Counted from the first letter of the stretch, positions 21,060-32,661 are shown. The stretch is DNA of 64,000 nt from Tenodera sinensis (GCA_030765045.1 CM060962.1:260015147-260079146), one strand, 5' to 3'. Made by a program: numbers and translations. Notes: a model not told the origin generated them from the letters alone.

Positions 21060-22020
21060 CTGTTACAAGTGGTTTCACAACTCCCGTTACAATATATATA
21101 TATCGTAGGTCAGAAACATCACTAACTCGCCTTATTTGTAACGCTTTTATCTGCTGTGTTTGCGCCAGCGTTATGCCTGTGTATCTACACCACTGCTTAA
21201 AACATTTTCGCTACGAATATACTTGTAAAACTAATGTTTTATGAACACACAACATGTCTCGACATAATGTTAATCCAATAATTTAGTGTTAATGACCTTA
21301 TGTCATTAAGTTGTATATAATAAGAGACAGCAATATTTAGTTGAGAATGTGTGCGATTATTAAATAATTAAATAATTTAATAATTAATACAAAGTTTGGA
21401 ATAACTAAGTATTTCGCTTTATACGGTTGTTTTCTATAAAATTGCTCATGTATAGGAAAATATGCAAAACAATTCTTTTCAATAGTTTCCAAGCATCTAT
21501 TTATTTGCATTTTAACACATGCCATACTATTTCCCTCCTTGAAAATTCTCCATGGTAAAGTTCGTCAAATAAGCCTATTTTGCAGGCAAAATGAAGGCTT
21601 GTGTCTCTTTGGACAAGAGTATTATTCAGCACTTCGTTCTTCATTGTGTGTGTGTATGTGGTGCGCGGCTCCAAGATGCTCAATATATCTCTGAAAAAAT
21701 TTCATTAGGTTGGAAAATATGCATCGTGGATGTCACTTCCACTTGTCTTAAAACTTATTTTATTTCCTCTCCCATTTCCTCTTTAGCTGTCGTATATTTT
21801 CTTCCACCTCTTGTTTGGGTTCACTAATTGAGTATATACTACCACGTAGAGGGCTCTGCTTTATCGCATCATATAAAAATGTGTTGCAGAGTAGGTGAGT
21901 CTTAGAGAGAACTGTTAATATAATAGGATAAGTATAGGACAAAGAAGCCTGTTCAGAACGTCCAAGCAATTAGCACTGCCATTTCTTTGGAAATAAATGC
22001 ATGCACATCATTAAAGTAAC
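21060..22020. other. No feature recognised
   Basis: AT-rich DNA with a short (AT)n at 21090-21104. No gene or repeat is identified. Confidence 0.4.
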
Positions 22021-22027
22021 CAAACAA

Positions 22028-22330
22028 CTAGTATTTGTTTTTCCGGTAAACCACAAGGAGATCTCAAATTCATATAACAAAGATAACATTCTAATGGCGA
22101 CTTACCACATGTAAGTACTTTTAGTTACGGACTTCATAGTTGAATCAACTATAAGGCCAATGAATGGAACATTCATTATTCTTTCACACTAGCCGTGTGT
22201 AGGACAAAGATTGGTTAGAGCAAGCAGACGGAGACCGAAAATCCGTGGTTCAAATCACTGAATTTTTCAGTCTCATTCTATATTTCCAATATTTGTCCTC
22301 CACACAACTAGTGTGAAAGAATAATTAATT
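22028..22330. mobile_element. Inverted pair of tRNA-headed SINE-B segments
   Basis: The left part (22028-22210) is a minus-oriented body fragment: CCGGTAAACCACAA, GGCGACTTAC, and GCCGTGTGTAGGACAAAG at its right end. It is joined to a plus-oriented head with GGTTAGAGC (A-box-like, 22211 onward) and GTGGTTCAAATC (B-box, about 22248-22259). The body then ends in GTCCTCCACACAACTAGTGTGAAAGAATAAT. Consequently ATTATTCTTTCACACTAG (22176 onward) and its complement near 22308-22325 face each other around a tRNA-like core. Confidence 0.55.
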
Positions 22331-22442
22331 ACCAAGGAATAGGGAACTTTATCTGACACAAACCAGGTATTTTAGTTAGCTGTACAATATACTGTTGTAC
22401 AATAAATTAATGTTTCCCTCTTATTATTTCCCACCTACATAT

Positions 22443-22992
22443 TGTGACAAAAATGGCAAAATCAGTCCGAACAGTTTTCTTCTCGTCATTAACACAGTCT
22501 ACAGTCTGTCACAACTCGCAACTTTTACTTCCGTAACCTTGTTCAGTTCTTTTAATGTCTTTCCTCACTTCCTATCTCCCATATACCCACTACGACGATG
22601 CAATCACTCGACGCCCGTTAGAATCTTCTTCATGACGACCGACGTGTCTTTCACGACGACACACACACGCACATCGTCTCTCATTTTCTGACACACTAAC
22701 CGAAAACTCGCTCCTCTGCTGTTTCTTGCCTCCTTATATAGAGGGGAAGACGATACACGGACCTTTCTGATCTTCTAAGCACACGCCGGCGATCACGTGG
22801 CCAGATCTTTCTCGAAAGTTCTGGAGAAAGCCCCTTTTGTGTACTCGCTTCCATTGTTGTTAGTCATATACACACAAACAGTTGCACGTGGCAACGTCAA
22901 CTTGAACGCCTTTGTCCGCTCGTCGACCCGGTATGTGGTGTGAAGCAGCCTGGCCCCGACAGTCCCTTGTTTTGCGCCGCGCCGGCGTCACA
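22443..22992 (-). mobile_element. Solo LTR, 550 bp, with ATAT target duplication
   Basis: The ends are TGTGAC (22443-22448) and GTCACA (22987-22992). ATAT lies directly outside on both sides (22439-22442 and 22993-22996), the 4-bp target duplication usual for Gypsy-type integrases. On the minus strand there is an excellent TATA box, CTCTATATAAGG (about 22733-22744), and upstream of it a heat-shock-element-like array (22809-22826) and an E-box CACGTG. The minus-strand start TGTGACGCCGG resembles the start of the LTR at 19443 (TGTGACGCAGG). No internal region is present, so LTR-LTR recombination is the simplest origin. Orientation is inferred from the promoter motifs. Confidence 0.7.
22733..22830 (-). 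promoter_or_regulatory. LTR promoter with TATA box and heat-shock-element-like motif
   Basis: TTC-2-GAA-2-TTC-2-GAG (22809-22826) gives three perfect alternating HSE pentamers plus a fourth with one mismatch. It lies 60-90 bp upstream of TATATAAGG on the minus strand. That spacing is normal for heat-shock-factor-driven promoters. Function is inferred. Confidence 0.5.
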
Positions 22993-23054
22993 ATATAAGT
23001 AACCGAATTTGGTAAGAAGGTGCAGGAATTCACAGGATTTTGGCAGAACATTTC

Positions 23055-23285
23055 AGATAACTTTTTATTAGTCGTGCAAGGTTCTTAAATATAGTAATTT
23101 TAATCAAAACGGTTAGGGCCATCATTGAGAGCCCAAAACGTTAGAAACATTTTCCATGTAAAACATAGTCTTAAAGTACGAATATTTTAATTGAAAATAT
23201 TGGTGACAGATCATTTGAACAACCTGAATTCAAATACTAAATTTGATACTTATCATTAGGTATGCGGATTTTTACCGTTTTTGTT
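23055..23285 (+). repeat. ACTTTCTCTACT-family fragment, copy P (weak)
   Basis: It matches the middle of the family in order: TAATTTTAATCAAAACGGTTAG, AACATTTTCCATGTAAA, CAAATACTAAATTTGAT. The 5' and 3' parts are missing or unrecognisable. Confidence 0.45.
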
Positions 23286-23805
23286 TTGCCATTTGTAGCC
23301 TTTATATGGTTACAATATAGCAACTTATGGCATTTTTAAGAAAAGCATATAACCGACATAATATTAATTTAAAATTAAAATTAGATTTATAAAGCGTTAA
23401 TAGTGGAACAAAAATACATAAAATAAGTTGTGCATTTTTAAAATTTGATATAGATTAAAGCAACAAAAAAGTGACACAGGCTAAAGCATAAAAGTGAAAA
23501 AGGAGAAATTTTCATGTAAAATAAAATACCAAATTCATTAAAACCATGTAAAATCGTAAATCAGTAACACTGTTGAGTGAAATTATAGAACCTCAAAATT
23601 TTGTCCTTTTATTTCAGTTCTCCTATCATTAAGGTTACTTAAACTTGCTGAAATATTTTTCGGCATATGCGGTATAGTTAAGATTACAAATCCATTGCAG
23701 AATAAAATTATTAAGCAAAAGCTAGATGTTTCAGCTTAGCAGGCAGTCTACATCTTTATCCTGTTGCATAGTTTATATTAACAGTTGGGAATGAATTCAG
23801 GTACC
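23286..23805. other. No feature recognised
   Basis: Very AT-rich DNA without clear structure. Confidence 0.4.
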
Positions 23806-23810
23806 TTTAA

Positions 23811-24646
23811 AAAATCTGATCTGTAGCACTCGCATGACTTTCTCTACTCTTGTGCTAACCATTTTACAAACTCTTATCCCTTTATGTTCTTCGTGACAGT
23901 TGAGATAAACATTTGTACAGATTTTCTTATTGCTTATTTCCTTGTAGGTGCAAGGGGAATATGGGAATACGGTAAGCTTTGAGTGATAGTCAAATCTTTT
24001 AAATCTTTGAGGTCCGGTTCTCTTTGCACGCCAACATGTAAAAAATAAACAACGATCTTCCATTTGACGAAAGTTTGTTTTCTAAAATTCAGACAAATAA
24101 CAAGGAAGATCTCCGAAATAGTTCTCTCTACAAAAGATTTATTTAGACATAAATTGGGTATTTTAACAAGACCTACATTTTCTGTATAGTAAGATTTGGT
24201 CTATCTCTTACGGTTTACCAGTTATGCAAAAGTCATCCAAAGTAAATAAGACTGCATAGGCTATGGCCAAAAAATTCAACATGTACATTTCGTGTACCAT
24301 AAAAATATCTCAAACATATGGCATTTTAATCCAAACCATTGAAGCAACTTTTGAGAAAATCAAAATTTTCGAAAAATGTTCCATGTAAGGGGTAGTTTGG
24401 GGTGGAGGAGTTTTGTTCTTCGTGCCGCATCCTCAGAAGTCATTAAACTTGAATACCAACTTTGGTTTTCAACGGACTTTCCGTTTTTGAGCTATGCTTT
24501 CCACAGAGTGACAGACACACAAACATGAACCTTTTTCTAAAAATGCCTTTTTTTGGATTCAGGGGGCCTCAAAACACATATTTCCGGTGAGATCTCGACA
24601 TCGAATTTTTGGGTGGAATACACTTACTATAGGTAGTAGAGAAAGT
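23811..24646 (+). repeat. ACTTTCTCTACT-family repeat, copy C (complete)
   Basis: It runs from AAAATCTGAT through the left ACTTTCTCTACT (23837-23848) to the right AGTAGAGAAAGT (24635-24646). The interior is collinear with copies D, G and F. Near the 3' end it has only a short GACAGACACACAAACATG instead of a long CA run, then CCTTTTTCTAAAAATGC and TCGAATTTTTGGGTGGAATA. It has no coding capacity. Confidence 0.85.
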
Positions 24647-24674
24647 AAAAAAGGCCATCGATATTTACAACTGG

Positions 24675-25588
24675 AAAAATCTGATGTGTTGCACTCACAT
24701 GACTTTCTCTACTCTTGTACTAACCATTCTTACAAACACTTATTCCTATATCTTATTCGTGTTAGTTGAGATAAACATTAGCAGAAATTATCTTACTGCT
24801 TATTTCCTTTTTGGTACAAGGGAAATACAGGAATACAGTAGACGAGCGATAGTCAAATCTTTTGAAACTTTCAATTTCCGTTCTCTTTGCACAGTTAACA
24901 TGTAAAAAATAAATAACGATGTTTCATTTGACAGAAGTATAAGTTCTCCAAAACTCACACAAATAACAAGGAACATCTCTGAAATGGTTCATTCTAAAAA
25001 AAATTTAATTAGGCATAAATTGTGTGTTTTAACAAGATCTACATTTTTTGTACTAGAGTAAATCTTGGTCTATCCCTTACGGTTTACCAGTTACGCAAGT
25101 CATCCAGAGTAAATAGGATTTCATGGCCTATAGCCAGAAAATTCAAAATATACATTTCATTTGTCATAAAAATGTCTTAAACATGATATTTTAATCAAAA
25201 TCGTTAGAGCCATTTTCAGGAAAATAAAAATCTTCGAAAAATTGTCCATGTAAAGGGAAGTTTAGGGAGGAACAATTTTCTTCAAAATCTTCGTGTCGCA
25301 TCCTTGAAAGACATTAAGCTTAAATATCTACCAACTTTGGTTTTTAACCAACTTTTAGTTTTTGAGTTAATGCTGTCCACAGACTGACACACAAACACAA
25401 ACACACACACATACATACAGACGGACAGACAGACAGACAGAGAACAGACAGACACACACGGATCTTTTTCTGAAAATGAATTTTTATTCTGGGGGCCTCA
25501 AAACATATATTTCCGGTGTAATCTTGACATCGAATTTTTGGGTGGAATACAACACTTCCTCTACTTTGCTATATGTAGTAGAGAAAGT
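24675..25588 (+). repeat. ACTTTCTCTACT-family repeat, copy D (complete)
   Basis: It begins AAAAATCTGATGTGTTGCAC, with the left inverted motif at 24702-24713 and the right one at 25577-25588. It lies only about 30-55 bp downstream of copy C in the same orientation. It carries an 80-bp CA/ACAG-rich simple repeat (25381-25462) at the family position. Confidence 0.88.
25381..25462. repeat. ACAC/ACAG simple repeat inside copy D
   Basis: Alternating ACACA and GACAGACAG units sit between TGCTGTCCACAGACTGAC and GGATCTTTTTCTGAAAATG, the same flanks seen in copies G and M. Confidence 0.9.
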
Positions 25589-25599
25589 AATAATATGGG

Positions 25600-27490
25600 T
25601 GTTTCTATGTAATTTCACTTGTGCTTAAATCTTCAAATCTAGCGACAGTACTTAGCTAACGTTGACAGGATTGTAGCGTTTATAAACCTCTTGGAAGAGG
25701 AAGAAAGTATTTGGCATTTCTTTCCATGCGACTGCTCAACCTTTAGTTGCATTTTTAAGCAAACATTCCATATACACTTTTTCATTCTGTTTTTCTACAT
25801 TTTTAATTGAAAACCATTCCATGACATGCAAGACGTTTCGCAAGGAGTAAGTATAATTTTCTCATTATGAGTCTTTTTCGAAATGCATGTTAAAGTATTT
25901 ATTGGTAGCGTTGTAGGATTATGTACTTGTAATAATCGTTTATCGCATTTTGTTAACACATTGAACAGTGGTTTGCAGGTCGTGAAAAATGAAAATACTA
26001 GAGCACAAGTATTTATGAATATTTTATCCCGTTTGTAAAAAATAACCATTCCAATTTATCATAATTTTTGCTTGATTTTAGTTATACTGCTCACACACTC
26101 ACGTGCGTGCACAAACATTTTCCTAAAAATGTGATGTGGTTAATTCACCTGACTTATTCTATGAATGACAGATTTACCTATAAACCAGTTTATGCCATAA
26201 AGTTTCGTATGAGTGTGATTTTCCTATCCAGTGTTTGTTAGCCAGGATACAGTTTTGCCTAGGAATGCTCTGAAATTAAACATAATTTATTAATTATATT
26301 ACGCTGATACAATATTAAAATATTTATTTAACAGGTTGTTGTGAGGGAAAGAAAAGACGGGGCGGATGTGGGCGGGAAAGAAGCATAAACTTTCAAACAT
26401 GTGCCCTTAGCCTGCAATATTTCGAAAAAAGTCTAGTTACGAAATACGAAGGATTCAACACGAATTGTAACCTTTTATCTATCTTTTAAGCTTTCCTTGT
26501 TATACTAAATTGTACATAGTCCAATGAAATATAGGAAACCCCACAGCCTATTCAAAACTTGAAGATAAGCATTTTATTTCTCGTGCCAATACATTAAAGC
26601 TGTAGCCATTTTGATAAAATTCGTTAAAATCAGTTTTGGGAAAACAAAAAGGTAATCCTTGTGTGTATCCTTATTTTGAGTTATGTAGGTCACACTTTTG
26701 TCTTCTAAATTTTGGAGAGTTTAGTGGAGTTCAAAATAAGAATGTATTTTGAAAATTGGATATTGAATTTGAGAAAGGAGAATTTAAGCTCACGTCAGTG
26801 GTGCAGGGATATTTTGAGTGTGTGTATTTTTTGTTCATGTTCAAATGTAGAGTTGAGTCACGATTGGCATGAGTAGTCTGCATACTTTTTCTTTCGAAAA
26901 ATTCACTTATCTTTGTAACGGAAATTTTAGGTGTCATTCAGTTCAATGAACCAAGGACTAATTTCAGCGTCATTTTATTCATCATATCTGAATACTTAAG
27001 TTATGAATGATCTATTACAACTTTAAAAAGTCATTCCTCCGTAGTGATGTTTCAGTGTATTCTGGCCACGTGCCCCGCTAGGTTCATAGGGTCGGGTAGT
27101 TGTTGGCTGTAAGCATTGTAGGGAAGTATTATTTTCTGAAAAATAATACTGAAAATGTCAAGTTAGACTTTTAAAAAAGTTATTTTGCATTACTATCTAG
27201 TCTAGAAGAAGTGGCAAAAGTCTTATTTGCTTGTATTTTGATCACCGCTGTGTTGAAATTTGTCAACAAAATTACAAAATATATTTTTCAATTGAGAATT
27301 TTATGAGAAACAAATGCATATTTTTTCATTGGAAAAGCTGCGTGCTACTGATGTGGAATGAATTGTATGAATCAAGTTTTACGGTATAACTTCCCCCTGC
27401 TTTACACGAGTTTCGCGTTTGTTACAGACGATCTCTCAGTTGGGTACGCTGCCAAATATTTGAGCAAATGTGGCAGAAACAAAATCTACC
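25600..27490. other. No gene; faint old repeat traces
   Basis: AT-rich. Around 26510-26700 phrases such as ACAGCCTATTC, ATTTTGATAAAATTCGTTAAAATC and TTTTGAGTTATGTAGGTCACAC echo the ACTTTCTCTACT family in order. They are too decayed to call. Confidence 0.4.
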
Positions 27491-27499
27491 TTCAAAGCT

Positions 27500-27770
27500 G
27501 GGACGAGCGATAAAACCCTTTGAGCCATGTTCTAACAGAGCTCTTCCTTTATGCAGCTACGGAATCTGGGCTCTGGAGCCCAGTACCCCAGAAATCCCAA
27601 AATCTAGATCATCCCTCACTAGATAATATGGTTTTCCACTGCAAACGCATTCTGTTCAATACGGGATTAATCTACGCCTTTATGAAAGTAGCTCCGGATT
27701 CTAGTGCTAAAGTCGAAATTGAGTCAAGTAATAGAGAATATGAACTATAGGCAAATGTCCCAGTGAACCT
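27500..27770 (+). pseudogene. Very degenerate LINE reverse-transcriptase fragment (doubtful)
   Basis: One frame reads ALPLCSYGIWALEPSTP, which resembles the PxxxYGxxLWG block downstream of the palm in Jockey-type ORF2 proteins. The frame breaks soon after and no other motif is seen. The competing open frame from 27520 has no domain. Confidence 0.25.
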
Positions 27771-27779
27771 AATGCATTC

Positions 27780-28735
27780 ACCAGAGCGCATTGGACAGAA
27801 GATCAACACTGAAAACTTTTATAAATTATACTTTTATAATTATTATTAAGAGCGAAATCTAGTGATAATTATTTCACAATTTAAAAAGCACTAATCTTCC
27901 GAACGGACATAGGTTATAACATATACATTCTGTATAAGCTAAATTTAAGAGAGTTTGGAATGATTCTAATTTCATATCACACAGCTTCAGCATCATTTCG
28001 TGGAATATAAATATCATAATGTTCTTATTGTTCTGTTGAGAACACATCAGAGTTTTGACTACCTGCAAACGGATAATAAGGAGGCCTAAAATACTTTTAT
28101 ATTGAATTATTAGAGTGAAAAGCTGTATATCGTGTTCATATTAGCAAATTTTCCTTCAATCTCGCTGATCTTTGTTAGCAAGGAGTAACTTTGGTATTAT
28201 TTTGACAAAAATTAGTACATTGGAGTTTTAGAAATTGGCAGGTAGCTCATCTACTTTACAACATCAAAAACTTCCACAGTCCTTATTTTCAATCCCTGTT
28301 TCCGACATCTAAATTCCAAAATGGCACTCTTTGGTCTACTTAGACAAAATCATATATGGTTATACTGTAGGATGCAATGAAAATTGCAATTACAACTCAC
28401 AAAAACTACCCATAGCATATTTAAAACCACTTATGTAGAAATGTATAGTCAAAGTATTGTGCAATTATACTGTAAAAGCTGATAAAAACTATTCATAACT
28501 ATCCAATCCTTATTTGTAACCAACTCCTTATAGGTAGAAGTATACTACTTGGTCAAGCACAGCACATTTTCCCCCATGAACTATAGGACATAAAGGCTAC
28601 TACTTTTGCTGAAATATTGAAAATATCGATACTTTCAGGTGGAAGATTACCAATATTCTTGTTCATTCATATCCAAAGTGAGATGTATAATAATATTCCT
28701 TCTATAATGTAGGTACTAATAAAATGTATGGGTTT
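27780..28735. other. No feature recognised
   Basis: AT-rich sequence, no long open frames, no recognisable repeats. Confidence 0.4.
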
Positions 28736-28741
28736 TTGATA

Positions 28742-29342
28742 TTATAGTTCAATGGTGTTTGCTCAGGATACCCAGCGGGAGGTCGCGGGTTCAATCCCCG
28801 TGGCCGAACGTCCTGACCCACGGTTTTTTTTCGGAGGTTTCCCGGGTTGCCAGGAGAATGCTGGGAAGGATTTCCATATCCTCCGAATTTCCTGTCCCTC
28901 CATTTGGTTACATTAATCATTTAATTTCATATTGTTAAGTTTCTTTCAGGGTTGGAAGCGTTGGCGGGCATTGCGGCCGCAGCACGGCAGGGGAAAAAAA
29001 TGCGATCTGGAAATCTGGTACCCCGGATTAGAAGGCGAGCCACTGGTTTACGATAGCCATGGGACCCATAGTCCGACGGGGTAGGGAAGCCGGTTTCCGA
29101 GTCCCATGCCACCCATTGGGAGTACGAACGCCAAAGGGTGGGAGAGGAATCGGGCCGAGACAGCCTCCACCGGGGTGCTTCTAAAATATAGGGACCCTGC
29201 CACCTGCTCTATCGTGGCAACGTTCCGGCGCCCTTCGGACTTATTCCCCTCATCCATCCTCCCGTGGGGTGCCCCGTCAGGGACATAGACACAAAAGATC
29301 TCCTTTCGATCGAGATGCTAACTCCGCCTCCGCAAGTTGTCA
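28742..29342 (+). mobile_element. tRNA-headed composite repeat, copy 1
   Basis: The head carries a B-box, GGGTTCAATCCCC (28787-28799). Next come the SINE block GGAGGTTTCCCGGG..GCCAGGAGAATGCTGGGA (28834-28865) and CCTCCGAATTTCCTGTCCC. A GC-rich body of about 400 bp follows to CCGCAAGTTGTCA. The whole is matched in inverted orientation by 30386-30998. Copy 1 has an altered A-box. The GC-rich body is unlike its AT-rich surroundings. Confidence 0.75.
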
Positions 29343-29369
29343 CTGAGTCTTTGAGTCTTTGCTCAGGAT

Positions 29370-29450
29370 ACTCGTAAAAGGTAAGCATACGGACAAACAG
29401 AAGGGCCCCTACAACCGATGCAGAGTACCGTACATAGGCCCTCCGTTCCT
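29370..29450 (+). repeat. Dispersed repeat Y, copy 2
   Basis: It matches 17340-17430: AAAGGTAAGCATACGGA, CCTACAACCGATG, CAGAGTACCGTACATAGGCC. It follows copy 1 of the composite repeat closely. Confidence 0.5.
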
Positions 29451-29875
29451 GGTGCTTCTTGGTCCGTGCAGTTAGCGACCGTTTAAATGGCGACCCAAGA
29501 AAATGCTATCGTCTAGTTGGCGATCTTTCAGGTGTTTTTTGTGAAGATGTTGGCAACGAAGTCTTTTCGCTTGTTTCTCCTCTTTTGTTTCTGCCTCAAA
29601 GAGCTGGTAATCATATTTCAACGAAGACGTACAGAACACGTTCACAATATAAGTGATTATTACAACTAGCGTAGCAAACCGTCATCTATCATAGATAGTT
29701 ATGCTCACCGAATTCACACAAGGAACATTGAACTATTATACATGGATTTGCATTAAAGAAAGAAAGAAATAAGAAAAGTTAGCCATAGTAGAGTTAAAAT
29801 AACATTTGTTCATTTATGACATTATTAGCATAGTGAACATAGTCTTGTTCACGATGTAGTGTACACTGAAATGCA

Positions 29876-30063
29876 TAAAAGAATCTGATGTATTGCACTC
29901 ACATGACTTTCTCTACTCTTATATAAACTATTCTTAGGAACGCTTATTCCTCTATTCACTTCATATTAATCCAGACAAACGTTTGCATAAATTATCCTAT
30001 TTTAATTTTCTTCTACGTGCATGGGGAATATGGGAGCATAGTTGGCTTCATGCGATAGTCCTG
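29876..30063 (+). repeat. ACTTTCTCTACT-family repeat, copy E (5' end only)
   Basis: It begins GAATCTGATGTATTGCACTC with an exact ACTTTCTCTACT (29906-29917). It continues through GGAATATGGGAGCATAG and breaks at about 30063. Confidence 0.75.
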
Positions 30064-30087
30064 TGATGATATTCAAATGCTGGTAGT

Positions 30088-30150
30088 AGTTGTAGTGTTT
30101 AACGCCCGCTTTTACTACTACGGCACCGCAGGCGGTAAATGCTGGTAGCA
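30088..30150 (-). repeat. 3' fragment of the SINE found whole at 39538-39790
   Basis: TTGTAGTGTTTAACGC, CGCTTTTACTACTACGGCACC and GCAGGCGGTAA match the first 60 bp of 39540-39600 in the same orientation. Confidence 0.6.
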
Positions 30151-30385
30151 TGCCCATGGAATATAATATGTATTTGATCGTTTGATTTGATTGTTAGCAT
30201 TCATACGTATCTTACCTAGGGATTAACTTTCCGTTTATTTGTTAATGTTTACTTACGATTTACGGAAAGGTAATTAGCAGCTGAGTATGAGCTCTGAATT
30301 ACTCGTTTCTTAAATTGTCAACAACCAGGCGTCGGTAGCGATAACCAGTTTGCCAGCAACGTTAAGGTTGGTAACGTTGACCCTA

Positions 30386-30998
30386 TGACAACTTGCGGAA
30401 GAAGACTTAGCAGCACGACCGAAAGGCCATCTTTTATGCCTATGGACCTGACGGGGTACCCCCGGGAGGAAGGATGAGGCGAATGGATCCTGAGGGCGTT
30501 CGGAACGTTGCCACGACAGAGCAGAGGGCAGGGTGCCTACATTTTCCCAGTTAGAACCACTTTGGCAGAGGCTGGCTCAGCCCGGTTCCTCCCCCACCCT
30601 TTCGGGTTCGTACTCCCAAGGGGGGGCGAAGGAATCGGAAACCAACTCCCACCCCCCCCTCGGGCTTGTACCATCTCATGGGGGCTCAGAAACCAGTAGG
30701 CTCACCTTACAATGCGGGGGGACGAGATTTCCAGAATTCATTCTATACTACTGCCGTGGTACAGCCGCAACGCTCGCCGACGCTTCGAGCCCTGAAAGAA
30801 AGGATGAAATGAAATTATAAATGTAACTAAATGGAGGGACATGATATTCGGAGGATATGGAAATCCTAACCAGCATTCGCCTGGCAATCCGGGGAAACAT
30901 CCGAAAAAACCCAAGCGTCAGGAATGTCGGCCACGGAGATCGAACAGCGAACTCTCGAATGCAGGCCACAGACGTTACCGCCTGAGCTATCTCACTCG
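30386..30998 (-). mobile_element. tRNA-headed composite repeat, copy 2 (inverted)
   Basis: On the minus strand it has an A-box TAGCTCAGGCGGTAACG (30974-30990) and B-box GTTCGATCTCC (about 30934-30945). The post-head block and CATTTAGTTACATTTATAATTTC follow, then TTTCAGGGCTCGAAGCG and the same GC-rich body as 28930-29342. The body includes CAACGTTCCG and ends in CCGCAAGTTGTCATAG. The head is better preserved than in copy 1. It lies 1.04 kb from copy 1 in opposite orientation. Confidence 0.75.
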
Positions 30999-31082
30999 TT
31001 TTTATTGGAATCAATGTTCAACAGCTGTTAGTAATTAATTTTATCTTGGCGGAAGTTCTATTCCTAATATTCATTATTGTTG

Positions 31083-31796
31083 AAAAATCTGATGTGTTGC
31101 AATCACGTGACCTTCTCTACTCTTGTACTAACCATTCTTACAAACTTTTATTCCTGTATCTTCTTCATGTTGGTTAAGATAAACATTTGTACAAATTATG
31201 TTATTGCTCATTTCCTTGTAGGTGCAAGGGGAATATTAGAATACAGTAGTCTTTGAGCGATAGTGAAATCTTTTAAAGCTTTGAGATCCCGGTCTCTTTG
31301 CACGCGTAACATAAAAAAATGAACAACGATGTTCAGAAACTGACACAAATAACAAGGAATATCTCCGAAATGGTTCACTCTACCCAAAAAAATAGACATA
31401 AATTGTGTGTTTTAGCGAGATCTACATTTTTTGTATAGTAAAATTTTGTCTGTTTCTTGCGGTTTACGAGATATTCAAAAGTCATCCACAGTAATCCGGA
31501 CTACATTGGCTATAGCCAGCACATTCAAAATATACATTTCATTTGCCATAGAAATATCTTAAACATGATATTTTAATCAGATATCGTTAGAGCCATTTTC
31601 AGGAAAATCAAAATCTTCGAAAAATGTTCCATGTAAAGGGTAGTTTAGGGTGGGGCTATTTTTTTTCAAAACCTTCGTGTCGCATCTTTGAAAGACATTA
31701 AACTTAAATACCAATTTTGGTTTTTAACCGACTTTTCGTATTTGAGTTATGCTGTCCACAGACTGACAGACTGGCAGACAGACTGGCAGACACACC

Positions 31797-31839
<43 letters not shown>

Positions 31840-31854
31840 ACACACCCACACCCA

Positions 31855-31920
<66 letters not shown>

Positions 31921-32046
31921 CCTTTTTCTAAAAATGCTTTTTTTGGATTCAGCGGGCCTCAAAACATATATTTCCGGTGAAATCTCGACATCGAATTTTT
32001 GGGTGGAATATAATATTTTCTTCTACTTATCAATAAAGAAAGAAAT
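31083..32046 (+). repeat. ACTTTCTCTACT-family repeat, copy G
   Basis: It begins AAAAATCTGATGTGTTGCAA with ACCTTCTCTACT (31110-31121, one mismatch). It runs through all family blocks and carries a long CA microsatellite. After TCGAATTTTTGGGTGGAATA the right end is decayed (CAATAAAGAAAGAAA). Frames reading SNFWVEYN and similar are translations of this repeat, not genes. Confidence 0.85.
31755..31918. repeat. (CA)n with GACAGACTGGCA lead, inside copy G
   Basis: CAGACTGACAGACTGGCAGAC passes into about 120 bp of CA with occasional CCCACA. It occupies the same position as the simple repeats in copies D and M. Confidence 0.95.
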
Positions 32047-32655
32047 AACGCATTGAGTTCCCTGCATGTTCGGTTTCATCTGGCATTTTGAAACCCTTCT
32101 TCATTCGGATGATTTTACCTCACTTGTTTGCAGCTTTGTTCGGAAGTATCAGAGACGAAGCAGTGGAATGAATGAATAAATGAATGAGAAACCACCGATG
32201 TACAAATATAAACCGGGGAGATTTCAAACCCTATCTCACTGTACTTTTTGCAAAAGGTCAACAAGTGGCGTAGACGTATTTCGCTACCTTCTGCTTTAAT
32301 CTGCTTTATTTGCTAGATAACGCCCTGGAAGTGTTTTCACTGTTGTTGCATAACTCAATTTTAACAGCGCCGAAATAAACTCTGGGTATTAATCTCCTCG
32401 AGTTTCTCACAGACAGGCTATTTGATTTCATTTTAGAAAATACTTGAAACTTTTACTCCGGTCATTCATGGCTGCATAATTCTGTTTGAGCAGCGGTCTT
32501 AGTTACACTTGTACTTATATGTAGTTATGACAAATTGTAAGTAGTATCTAATAACTAAACATGTAGTCAATCTATAACCAAAATGTTTCATGTTGAAATA
32601 CAGCGGAATTTTAATATTTATAGTAAGTTAACATGAAACGAGCACTTTCAAAATC
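32047..32655. other. No feature recognised
   Basis: No gene or repeat call is possible. Confidence 0.4.
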
Positions 32656-32661
32656 GTTTTT

